Source: VBDM01 sp035702665 (GTDB lineage Bacteria; Pseudomonadota; Gammaproteobacteria; Burkholderiales; SG8-39). Taken from it: 64,000 nt of DNA. The number at the start of each line of letters is the position of its first letter. The first letter of the stretch is position 1. The translations under genes were made by a program, and so were the position numbers. Below are positions 33,336 to 40,931 of the stretch, piece after piece. Location of the stretch: assembly GCA_035702665.1 (NCBI GenBank), contig DASSQD010000018.1, positions 1-64,000 of the forward strand. The letters run 5' to 3'. Below the pieces are notes generated by a model. The model did no database searches and had not been told where the DNA came from. It was given only the letters and a program-made list of their open reading frames with translations.

Positions 33336-34973
33336 TCAGCGCTTGGCGCCCGCCGCGGCCTTGTTGCCCCCGATCATCCGGGAAATCTGCCACTGCTGAA
33401 GAATAGACAGAATATTGTTGACGAACCAATAAAGCACCAACCCCGACGGGAAGAAATAGAACATGACGCCGAACACCAGCGGCATGATCATCATGACCTT
33501 GGCCTGGACGGGATCGGGAGGCGTCGGATTCATCTTCGTCTGCACGATCATCGAGACCATCATCAGCGTCGGTAGGACGTACCACGGGTCGGGTGCTGAA
33601 AGATCCTTGATCCACAGATAGAACGGTGCGTGGCGCAACTCCACGCTCTCGAACAGCACCCAGTAAAGCGCGATGAATACCGGTATCTGCACGAGGATCG
33701 GCAGGCAACCACCGAGCGGATTGATCTTCTCGGTCTTGTACAGATCCATCATCGCCTGGTTCATCTTGACCTTGTCGTCTCCGTACTGCTCCCGCAGCTT
33801 CATGAGACGTGGCGTAACGAGCTTCATCTTCGCCATTGAGCGATAGCTCGCCGCCGATAGCGGAAAGAAGATGAGCTTGATCATTACGGTGAGCAGAATG
33901 ATCGCCAGGCCCCAGTTCCCCAGCCATCCGTGAAAGAGCTTCAGCACCCAGAACAGCGGCGCGGCGATGACCGTCAGCCAGCCGTAGTCGACCACCAGCT
34001 GCAGGCCCGGCGCAACCAACTGCAAGTGATCCTGATCCTGAGGTCCCGCGTATACAGGCACGTCCACGCGCGCCGTGGCGCCGGGCGCGATCGGTCCTAC
34101 CGGAAGGATCACGCCGATCGAGTAAAGATCGCCGTCGAGCTTGCGTGTGTAGAACTCGCGCCGCGCTTTTTCAGCCGGCAGGAGGGCGGCGACGAAGTAG
34201 TGCTGGACGATCGCGATCCAGCCATTGTCCGCCGTCTTCGGATAAGCGACTTTTCCCTTGGCGATGTCATCGAAGGTGACCTTCTGGAATTTGTCACGAT
34301 CCGTATATACAGCGGCCCCGGTGTACGTCTTCGTCATGTACGGGTCGCCACCCGGGGATTCGCCGTCGCGCGTCAGCTGAAAATAGGCGTCGGTGGCTAG
34401 CGGGCGAGACGTGCCGTTCGTGATTTCCTCCGCGACGTCTATGCGATAGCTCCCGCGATGGAACGTCAGGATCTTCCTCACCTTGACCCCCTGCGAGGTG
34501 CGCGCCTCCAAACTTACTTCGACGTTGTCCTGTCCTTGGGCAAGGTTGAACTCCTTGCCCTCCGCGCGAAACAGCGTCCTGTGATTCGGGAGCCCAGCTC
34601 CTATTAGGCCGCTCTGCGCTGCGTAATGGTGCTGCGGCCCGAACAGCACGATGTTCTTGGTCCCGTCGCCAGCGTCCCTCTGCTTCAGGAGCTCCAGGTA
34701 GGCGAGGTCACCCCCCTGAGTGTCGATTTCCGCCAGCACGGTATCGGTCCTGACCCGTAGACGCTCTCCGGGGCCGCCGGCGGATGCCAGAGTCGCGGGA
34801 ACTTCGGCGCGCGCTACCGCGGACGCATCACCCTGCGCGCTGGGCGTGGGCACGATGCCCTGCGTTGTCGAGTTGACCGGAGCGGGGGGCTTGGTTTCCT
34901 TCTGCCACGCCTCCCAAAGGAGCAGCAGGGAGAACGAGAACACGACGAACAGAATGAGGCGCTGCGTATCCAT
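33336..34973 (-). CDS. yidC: Membrane protein insertase YidC
   Basis: A 545-residue Gram-negative-type YidC. The first transmembrane segment starts MDTQRLILFVVFSFSLLLLW, a large periplasmic P1 domain follows, then the insertase core (five membrane segments, PLGGCLPILVQIPVFIALYW, and a basic C-terminal end NKAAAGAKR). It inserts proteins into the inner membrane with or without SecYEG. The start at 34973 gives the family N-terminus; the frame extends upstream across yidD. It follows yidD by 10 bases. Confidence 0.98.
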   Translation of the reverse strand: MDTQRLILFVVFSFSLLLLWEAWQKETKPPAPVNSTTQGIVPTPSAQGDASAVARAEVPATLASAGGPGERLRVRTDTVLAEIDTQGGDLAYLELLKQRDAGDGTKNIVLFGPQHHYAAQSGLIGAGLPNHRTLFRAEGKEFNLAQGQDNVEVSLEARTSQGVKVRKILTFHRGSYRIDVAEEITNGTSRPLATDAYFQLTRDGESPGGDPYMTKTYTGAAVYTDRDKFQKVTFDDIAKGKVAYPKTADNGWIAIVQHYFVAALLPAEKARREFYTRKLDGDLYSIGVILPVGPIAPGATARVDVPVYAGPQDQDHLQLVAPGLQLVVDYGWLTVIAAPLFWVLKLFHGWLGNWGLAIILLTVMIKLIFFPLSAASYRSMAKMKLVTPRLMKLREQYGDDKVKMNQAMMDLYKTEKINPLGGCLPILVQIPVFIALYWVLFESVELRHAPFYLWIKDLSAPDPWYVLPTLMMVSMIVQTKMNPTPPDPVQAKVMMIMPLVFGVMFYFFPSGLVLYWFVNNILSILQQWQISRMIGGNKAAAGAKR

Positions 34974-34983
34974 GCGAGGTGCG

Positions 34984-35193
34984 TTACGGAACCGGGTCGT
35001 GGCCGCCCGCATGCCAGGGATGGCAGCGCGCGAGCCGCCTGATCGCAAGCCACCCGCCCCGGGTCGCCCCATGCCGCTCTAGCGCTTCCAACGCGTATGC
35101 GGAGCACGAAGGGTGGAAGCGGCAGTGCATACCCAGCAGAGGGCTGATCGAGAACCGATACCCGGCAATCAGCAGCGACAGCAGCCTGCTCAC
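34984..35193 (-). CDS. yidD: Membrane protein insertion efficiency factor YidD
   Basis: A 69-residue YidD. Key motif HCRFHPSCSAYALEALERHG, N-terminal amphipathic segment LLSLLIAGYRFSISPLLG and C-terminal RCHPWHAGG are all present. A GTG start at 35193 overlaps the rnpA stop (GTGA). It assists YidC-dependent insertion. Confidence 0.96.
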   Translation of the reverse strand: MSRLLSLLIAGYRFSISPLLGMHCRFHPSCSAYALEALERHGATRGGWLAIRRLARCHPWHAGGHDPVP

Positions 35194-35513
35194 TGAGAAC
35201 CCACGAGGGATTGCGCGACGTCTGCGACGGTGAGCTTGCTCCCAGTCACGCGAATCAGAATGTCGCGGCTTCCCAAGCGTCCCTGCAGCGTGCGAAACAG
35301 CTCCCGCAGGACGCGCTTGGTCCGATTGCGATCGACCGCACGCGGGAAGACCCGCTTGGGAACAATCACGCCCAGCCTGGGAACGCCGAAGGGATTGACC
35401 CGCAGGAGCACGTTGAATCCAGGACGCCGGAGCGCTTGGCCGCCCGCGAGCAGCGCGGCGATATCAGTGGTCCCGAGGCGCTGCCTTCGACTGTAGCGCC
35501 TGCGGACGCTCAA
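35190..35513 (-). CDS. rnpA: Ribonuclease P protein component
   Basis: A 107-residue RnpA. It has the RNA-binding segment RVFPRAVDRNRTKRVLRELFR, with the conserved RNRTKR box, near residues 57-71. It assists the RNase P RNA in tRNA 5' maturation. The start is a TTG at 35513 that overlaps the rpmH stop by three bases; a later start is conceivable. Confidence 0.96.
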   Translation of the reverse strand: MSVRRRYSRRQRLGTTDIAALLAGGQALRRPGFNVLLRVNPFGVPRLGVIVPKRVFPRAVDRNRTKRVLRELFRTLQGRLGSRDILIRVTGSKLTVADVAQSLVGSQ

Positions 35514-35644
35514 ACGCTCAACCGCGCGCGACCCTTGGCGCGGCGGGCTCGAATCACGGCCCGGCCGCCGCGTGTGCGCATACGCACGAGGAATCCGTGG
35601 GTGCGCTTCCTACGAACGACAGAAGGGTGAAAAGTACGCTTCAT
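35510..35644 (-). CDS. rpmH: 50S ribosomal protein L34
   Basis: A 44-residue L34 with the hallmark MKRTFHPSVVRRKRTHGF and GRAVIRARRAKGRARL. It is first in the rpmH-rnpA-yidD-yidC-mnmE operon, with a clear promoter 34 bases upstream. ATG 35644 is the family start. Confidence 0.98.
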   Translation of the reverse strand: MKRTFHPSVVRRKRTHGFLVRMRTRGGRAVIRARRAKGRARLSV

Positions 35645-35677
35645 CGCGAGAATTTTCGTTGCATAAAGTAACCCTCG

Positions 35678-35707
35678 ATTAGACTGGATATGCGGTGTGA
35701 TTGTCAA
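35678..35707 (-). promoter_or_regulatory. Sigma-70 promoter of the rpmH operon
   Basis: On the minus strand the -35 box TTGACA (35707-35702, perfect) and the -10 box TCTAAT (35683-35678, one mismatch) are separated by 18 bases. The predicted start is about 25-30 bases upstream of the rpmH ATG. Confidence 0.8.
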
Positions 35708-35761
35708 CGATCGAGACGTTGCACGCGCGCGAAACAGCGTTCGAAAAAGAGCGCTTCCGGC

Positions 35762-35770
35762 TGTGGATAA
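35762..35770 (+). other. DnaA box upstream of dnaA
   Basis: TGTGGATAA is the exact reverse complement of the consensus DnaA box TTATCCACA. It lies 63 bases before the dnaA start in the 188-base rpmH-dnaA spacer (35645-35832). It may serve dnaA autoregulation and possibly origin function. The rest of the spacer holds the rpmH promoter. Confidence 0.75.
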
Positions 35771-35832
35771 CTCGCGATGAAGCGAGTAAAATGCAGTCGC
35801 AGTTTTCCTCGAAATCCAGCCGACTGAACTCC

Positions 35833-37182
35833 ATGCAGGGTTTTTGGGCTTCGTGCCTGAGCCGATTAGAAAAAGAGCTTCCTGCTCAGCAGTTTAATAC
35901 CTGGATCCGGCCGCTCAAACTGGACGCTTCGGCGGCACCTTCAGGTGAGCTACGCCTGCTCGCACCAAACCGCTTCGTGCTGCAATGGGTCAAGGAGCGG
36001 TTCACTCCCCGAATCGAGGCTTTGGGAGCCGAGTTCTTCTCCTCCCCGATTCGTGTCGCGGTGATGCTCGAGGCCGCTGGCATCCCCGAACCGGCGCATC
36101 CCGCCGTGCCCGCGCGCGCGGGCAGCGCGAACAAGCTGCCTGCTCCCAAACCGGCCCACGACCGCTCCAGCCTCATCCCGGAGTTCAGCTTCGACGGTTT
36201 CGTCGCCGGGAAGGCGAACCAACTCGCCCGCGCCGCAGCGCTCCAGGTCGCCGAGCACCCCGGCACCTCGTACAACCCGCTGTTCATCTATGGCGGCGTC
36301 GGTCTGGGCAAGACACACCTGATTCACGCCGTCGGCAATCACGTCCTCCAGCAGCACCCCAACGCGCGCGTGCGCTACCTCCATGCTGCGCAGTACATCT
36401 CGGACGTCATCCGAGCCTATCAGCAGAAGTCCTTCGACGAATTCAAGCGCTACTACCACTCGCTCGACCTCCTGCTTATCGACGACATTCAGTTCTTCAC
36501 GGGAAAAGACCGCACCCAGGAGGAATTCTTCTACGCGTTCAACGCGCTGATCGAATCGCACAAGCAGCTCATCATTACCTGCGACACCTACCCGAAGGAT
36601 CTCGCGGGAATTGACGAGCGCCTCAAGTCGCGCTTTTCCTGGGGCCTGACGGTGGCGATCGAGCCGCCCGAGCAAGAAATGCGGGTGGCGATCATCCTCA
36701 AGAAGGCCGAAGCCGTGTCCCTCAAGCTTTCCGAGGAAGTTGCCTTCTTCATTGCCAAGCACATCCGCTCGAACGTGCGGGAACTCGAGGGCGCCCTGAA
36801 GAGCGTAGTCGCGTACTCACGCTTCAACGGACGCGATATCACGCTCGATACCGCCAAGGAAGCGCTGAAGGATCTGCTCAGCGCTCAGAACCGGCAGATC
36901 ACCGTAGACAACATCCAGAAGACCGTCGCCGAGTACTACAAGATCAAGGTCTCGGACATGCACTCGAAGAAGCGCAGCCGCAGTGTCGCCCGCCCTCGGC
37001 AGCTCGCCATGGCGCTCGCGAAGGACCTCACGCAGATGAGCCTCCCGGATATTGGCGATGCGTTCGGCAACCGCGATCACACAACCGTCCTGCACGCGTG
37101 CCGCACAATCGCGACGCTGCGGGAGAAGAATCACGAAATCAACCGCGACTACCACGTGCTCGAGCAGGTTCTGAAGGGCTGA
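35833..37182 (+). CDS. dnaA: Chromosomal replication initiator DnaA
   Basis: A 449-residue DnaA. Domain I is MQGFWASCLSRLEKELPAQQ; a short variable domain II follows. Domain III is AAA+ with Walker A GGVGLGKTH and Walker B LLLIDDIQF. Domain IV is the DNA-binding helix-turn-helix with the DnaA signature near SLPDIGDAFGNRDHTTVLHAC. ATG 35833 gives the usual N-terminus; an in-frame ATG at 35791 would add 14 residues. It unwinds oriC with ATP. Confidence 0.98.
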   Translation: MQGFWASCLSRLEKELPAQQFNTWIRPLKLDASAAPSGELRLLAPNRFVLQWVKERFTPRIEALGAEFFSSPIRVAVMLEAAGIPEPAHPAVPARAGSANKLPAPKPAHDRSSLIPEFSFDGFVAGKANQLARAAALQVAEHPGTSYNPLFIYGGVGLGKTHLIHAVGNHVLQQHPNARVRYLHAAQYISDVIRAYQQKSFDEFKRYYHSLDLLLIDDIQFFTGKDRTQEEFFYAFNALIESHKQLIITCDTYPKDLAGIDERLKSRFSWGLTVAIEPPEQEMRVAIILKKAEAVSLKLSEEVAFFIAKHIRSNVRELEGALKSVVAYSRFNGRDITLDTAKEALKDLLSAQNRQITVDNIQKTVAEYYKIKVSDMHSKKRSRSVARPRQLAMALAKDLTQMSLPDIGDAFGNRDHTTVLHACRTIATLREKNHEINRDYHVLEQVLKG

Positions 37183-37382
37183 GGAACCTGGGCAAAAGCC
37201 GTGGACGAATTGTGGGCAAACGTACCGATGGGTAGTCACTTCGATGTTGTGCAGACTTTCTTCACCGCAAAGCGCGCACTTACCCACAGCCATTGTCGCA
37301 GCGTCGCGCCCGATGCCCGCGCCTCCAGATCGGGTTATCCACGCAATAGTGCGCGGTCATCATCATCACCAAGGAAAATAAA
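37183..37382 (+). other. dnaA-dnaN intergenic region with DnaA-box-like sites, candidate oriC
   Basis: A 200-base spacer with three DnaA-like boxes: TTGCCCACA on the minus strand (37211-37219, two mismatches), TTACCCACA (37280-37288, one mismatch) and TTATCCACG (37335-37343, one mismatch). No strongly A+T-rich unwinding element is evident, so the origin could be here, or in the rpmH-dnaA spacer, or span both. GGAAAATAAA before 37383 is the dnaN ribosome-binding site. Confidence 0.55.
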
Positions 37383-38492
37383 ATGAACTTGCTGAAGACC
37401 AAGCGTGAAGCGCTCCTCGAGCCTCTGCAGGCGGTCGCCGGAATCATCGAGCGACGCCACACGCTGCCGATCCTCTCCAACGTTCTGCTGTCCAGAACCG
37501 ATGCCCAGCTCGATTTCGTTGCCACCGATATCGAGATAGAGATTACGACTAGCATGGCGGTTGAAGGACCCGGCGAGGCAAAGAGGATCACAGTGGGTGC
37601 GCGCAAGCTGGTCGATATACTGAGGGCTCTGCCGGAGGGCGCGGAGGTCCAGCTGGTGCTGCAGGACCGCCGTCTCCAGGTCAAGTCGGGAAAGAGCCGC
37701 TTCAACCTGCAGACTCTCGCCGCCGAGGATTTCCCGAGGCTGGCGCTGGCCGAAGCCTCCACGACCAGCTTCACGGTGCCTCAGAAACTGTTGCGCGCTC
37801 AGCTTGGACTGGTCCAGTACGCGATGGCACAGCAGGATATCCGCTACTACCTCAACGGGCTGCTCATGGTCGTCGAGGACGAGCAGTTGAAGCTGGTCGC
37901 GACCGACGGGCACCGGCTCGCGTATGCCAGCCGCAAAGTCGGGGGCAGGAACCTGGCGCGCCAGGAGGTCATTCTTCCAAGAAAGACAATCATTGAACTC
38001 TCTAAGCTGCTCGACGACAGCGATGACCCGGTGGCGATCGACCTGTCCGCGGCGCAGGCGAAGTTCAAGTTCGGGAACGTGGTGCTTGTTTCCAAGCTCG
38101 TCGACGGCAAATTCCCGGACTACGGGCGCGTCATTCCGCAGAGTCAGCCGAAGAAGCTCAAGCTCGACCGTATCGTTCTTCTGCAGGCCTTGCAGCGGGC
38201 AGCGATCCTCACCAGCGACAAGTTCAGGGGCGTGCGCTGGGTGCTCACGGACGGCAGCCTCAAGATCAGCTGCAGCAACACCGAACAGGAGGAGGCGCAG
38301 GAGGAGTTGGACGTCGCGTACAAGGGTGAAACACTGGATATCGGATTCAACGTCGGCTACCTGGTCGACGTGCTCAACAACCTGGATGTCGCTGAAGTCG
38401 AGTGCGGCTTGGGCGACGCCAATTCCAGCGCGCTCTTCACGCTGCCCGATCGCAGCGACTTCAAGTACGTCGTGATGCCGATGCGAATCTGA
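37383..38492 (+). CDS. dnaN: DNA polymerase III sliding clamp (beta subunit)
   Basis: A 369-residue clamp with three repeated domains. The N-terminus is RREALLEPLQAVAGIIERRHTLPILSN (first part MNLLKTK), with YLNGLLMVV and VATDGHRLAY centrally and a C-terminal YVVMPMRI. It dimerises around DNA and tethers polymerase III. It lies between dnaA and gyrB in the standard order and is preceded by AAGGA. Confidence 0.98.
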   Translation: MNLLKTKREALLEPLQAVAGIIERRHTLPILSNVLLSRTDAQLDFVATDIEIEITTSMAVEGPGEAKRITVGARKLVDILRALPEGAEVQLVLQDRRLQVKSGKSRFNLQTLAAEDFPRLALAEASTTSFTVPQKLLRAQLGLVQYAMAQQDIRYYLNGLLMVVEDEQLKLVATDGHRLAYASRKVGGRNLARQEVILPRKTIIELSKLLDDSDDPVAIDLSAAQAKFKFGNVVLVSKLVDGKFPDYGRVIPQSQPKKLKLDRIVLLQALQRAAILTSDKFRGVRWVLTDGSLKISCSNTEQEEAQEELDVAYKGETLDIGFNVGYLVDVLNNLDVAEVECGLGDANSSALFTLPDRSDFKYVVMPMRI

Positions 38493-38506
38493 AGGAAGCA
38501 AGTTCA

Positions 38507-40930
38507 ATGGCCGAAGCGGAAAAGAACGGAAACTCCCGGGAGCACTACGATTCCGACAGCATCAAGGTCCTGAAGGGCCTTGAGGCGGTGCGCAAGCGCC
38601 CGGGGATGTATATCGGCGACACCTCGGACGGCACCGGATTGCACCACATGGTGTTCGAGGTCGTCGACAACGCGATCGACGAGGCGCTGGCGGGATTCTG
38701 CGACGAGATCACGGTCACCATCCACACCGACAATTCCATCAGCGTGGCGGACAACGGCCGCGGCATTCCCACGGGCGTGCACGAGCAGGACGAGGAGAAG
38801 CGCTCTGCGGCGGAGATCGTCATGACCGAGCTTCACGCCGGGGGCAAGTTCGACAACAACGCCTACAAGGTCGCCGGCGGCCTGCACGGCGTGGGCGTGT
38901 CGGTGGTCAACGCCCTGTCCGACTGGCTCCGGCTGACGATCCGGCGCGAGGGGAAAAGCCATTTCATGGAATTCAAGCGCGGCGTAGCTGTCGCGCCGCT
39001 GAAGGTCACGGGCAAGACCGAGCGTCGAGGCACCGAGGTGCACTTTCTGGCCAGCGTCGACACCTTCGGTGTCGTCGAATACCACTTCGATATCCTGGCG
39101 AAGCGGCTGCGGGAACTCTCGTTCCTGAACAACGGGGTGCAGATCCAGCTGGTCGACCAGCGGACCGGGAAGGAGGAGAACTTCGCCCATACCGGTGGCG
39201 TTAAAGGCTTCGTCGAGTACATCAACAAGAGCAAGAACGTGCTCCACAACACGCCGTTCCACGCGGTCGCGCAGAAAGAAGGCATCACCGTCGAAGTCGC
39301 GATGCAGTGGAACGATTCGTACCAGGAGCAGGTGCTCTGCTTCACCAACAACATCCCGCAACGCGATGGCGGCACCCACCTTTCGGGCTTGCGGGCCGCG
39401 ATGACGCGGAGCTTGAATCAATACATCGAATCGAACGAGATCGCCAAGAAGGCCAAGGTCGAGACGACGGGCGACGATATGCGCGAGGGTCTGTCGTGCG
39501 TGCTTTCCATCAAAGTTCCGGAGCCGAAGTTCTCCTCGCAGACCAAGGACAAGCTGGTGTCGTCGGAAGTAGGACCGGTGGTCCAAGAGTTGGTCGGTGA
39601 GAAATTGAAGAATTTTCTCCTCGAACGGCCCAACGATGCACGCATCATCTGCAGCAAGATCGTAGACGCCGCGCGTGCCAGGGAGGCGGCACGCAAGGCG
39701 CGCGAGATGACGCGCCGCAAGGGCGTCCTCGACTCCTTTGGCCTGTCGGCGAAACTCGCCGACTGCCAAGAGAAGGACCCGGCCCTGTGCGAGCTCTACA
39801 TTGTCGAGGGAGACTCGGCCGGCGGCTCTGCCAAGCAGGGCCGCGAGCGCAAATTCCAGGCGATCCTGCCGCTGAAGGGCAAGATCCTCAATGTCGAGAA
39901 GGCGCGATTCGACAAGCTGATTTCCTCCCAGGAGATCGTTACGCTCATCCAGACCCTGGGCACCGGCATCGGCAAGGACGAATACGACATCTCGAAGCTG
40001 CGCTACCACCGCATCATCATCATGACCGACGCCGACGTTGACGGCGCTCACATTCGCACGCTGCTGCTGACGTTTTTCTACCGCCAAATGCCGGAGCTGG
40101 TCGAGCACGGGCACGTCTATATCGCCCAGCCGCCGCTCTACAAGGTCAAGGTAGGCAAGCAGGAGCGCTACTTCAAGGACGACCACGAACGCGCGCAGTT
40201 CATGCTCGCGCAGGCGCTGGTAGGCACGTCGCTTTTCCCGAAGAAGGGTGCTCAGCCGATCGAAGGCAAGACCCTGGAGCAGCTCGCCAAGGCGTACCTA
40301 TTCGCCGAGGCCGTGGTGTCGCGGGCGTCGAAGATAATCGACTCGGAGGCGTTGGGTGCGTTGATGCGGGGAATCAAGATCGATTTGTCCAGCCCGCAAT
40401 CGGCGGGTGCGAGCGCGTTGCGGCTGAAGCAGGCGATGGCGGTCAACGGCAACGGCGTGGACGTCAGCGCGCGCTACGATGGCAAGAACGAGCGCCATCA
40501 ACTGGTGATCGAGCGCTCGCACCACGGCAATGTGAGGACGAGCGTGCTCGATGAAGATTTTCTCTCCTCGGGGGACTACCAGCACTTGAACCGCATCGCC
40601 CAGCTCCTGCAAGGCCTAATCGGCCCGGGTGCAGCCATCAAGCGCGAGGACCGGGAGGAGAGCGTCGCCGACTTTCCTCAGGCGATGAAATGGCTGCTCG
40701 GCGAGGTGGAGCGCAGCGCGAGCATTCAGCGCTACAAGGGCCTCGGGGAGATGAACCCCGAGCAGCTGTGGGAAACCACGATGGACCCGCAGTCGCGTCG
40801 CCTGCTGAAAGTGCAGATCGAGGACGGAATTGCGGCCGATGAGATCTTCACCAAGCTCATGGGCGACGACGTCGAGCCGCGACGCATTTTCATCGAGCAA
40901 AACGCCCTCGGCGCCCGCCTCGACGTCTGA
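38507..40930 (+). CDS. gyrB: DNA gyrase subunit B
   Basis: An 807-residue GyrB. It has the GHKL ATPase domain (VVDNAIDEALAG, NGRGIPTGVH, GGLHGVGVSVVNALS), the transducer, and the Toprim domain with EGDSAGGSAKQGR and DADVDGAHIRT, plus the GyrB tail RRIFIEQNA. Like other proteobacterial GyrB it has an insertion in the Toprim region. ATG 38507 follows GAAGGAAG. It ends one base before the stop of convergent topB. Confidence 0.98.
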   Translation: MAEAEKNGNSREHYDSDSIKVLKGLEAVRKRPGMYIGDTSDGTGLHHMVFEVVDNAIDEALAGFCDEITVTIHTDNSISVADNGRGIPTGVHEQDEEKRSAAEIVMTELHAGGKFDNNAYKVAGGLHGVGVSVVNALSDWLRLTIRREGKSHFMEFKRGVAVAPLKVTGKTERRGTEVHFLASVDTFGVVEYHFDILAKRLRELSFLNNGVQIQLVDQRTGKEENFAHTGGVKGFVEYINKSKNVLHNTPFHAVAQKEGITVEVAMQWNDSYQEQVLCFTNNIPQRDGGTHLSGLRAAMTRSLNQYIESNEIAKKAKVETTGDDMREGLSCVLSIKVPEPKFSSQTKDKLVSSEVGPVVQELVGEKLKNFLLERPNDARIICSKIVDAARAREAARKAREMTRRKGVLDSFGLSAKLADCQEKDPALCELYIVEGDSAGGSAKQGRERKFQAILPLKGKILNVEKARFDKLISSQEIVTLIQTLGTGIGKDEYDISKLRYHRIIIMTDADVDGAHIRTLLLTFFYRQMPELVEHGHVYIAQPPLYKVKVGKQERYFKDDHERAQFMLAQALVGTSLFPKKGAQPIEGKTLEQLAKAYLFAEAVVSRASKIIDSEALGALMRGIKIDLSSPQSAGASALRLKQAMAVNGNGVDVSARYDGKNERHQLVIERSHHGNVRTSVLDEDFLSSGDYQHLNRIAQLLQGLIGPGAAIKREDREESVADFPQAMKWLLGEVERSASIQRYKGLGEMNPEQLWETTMDPQSRRLLKVQIEDGIAADEIFTKLMGDDVEPRRIFIEQNALGARLDV

Positions 40931-40931
40931 C

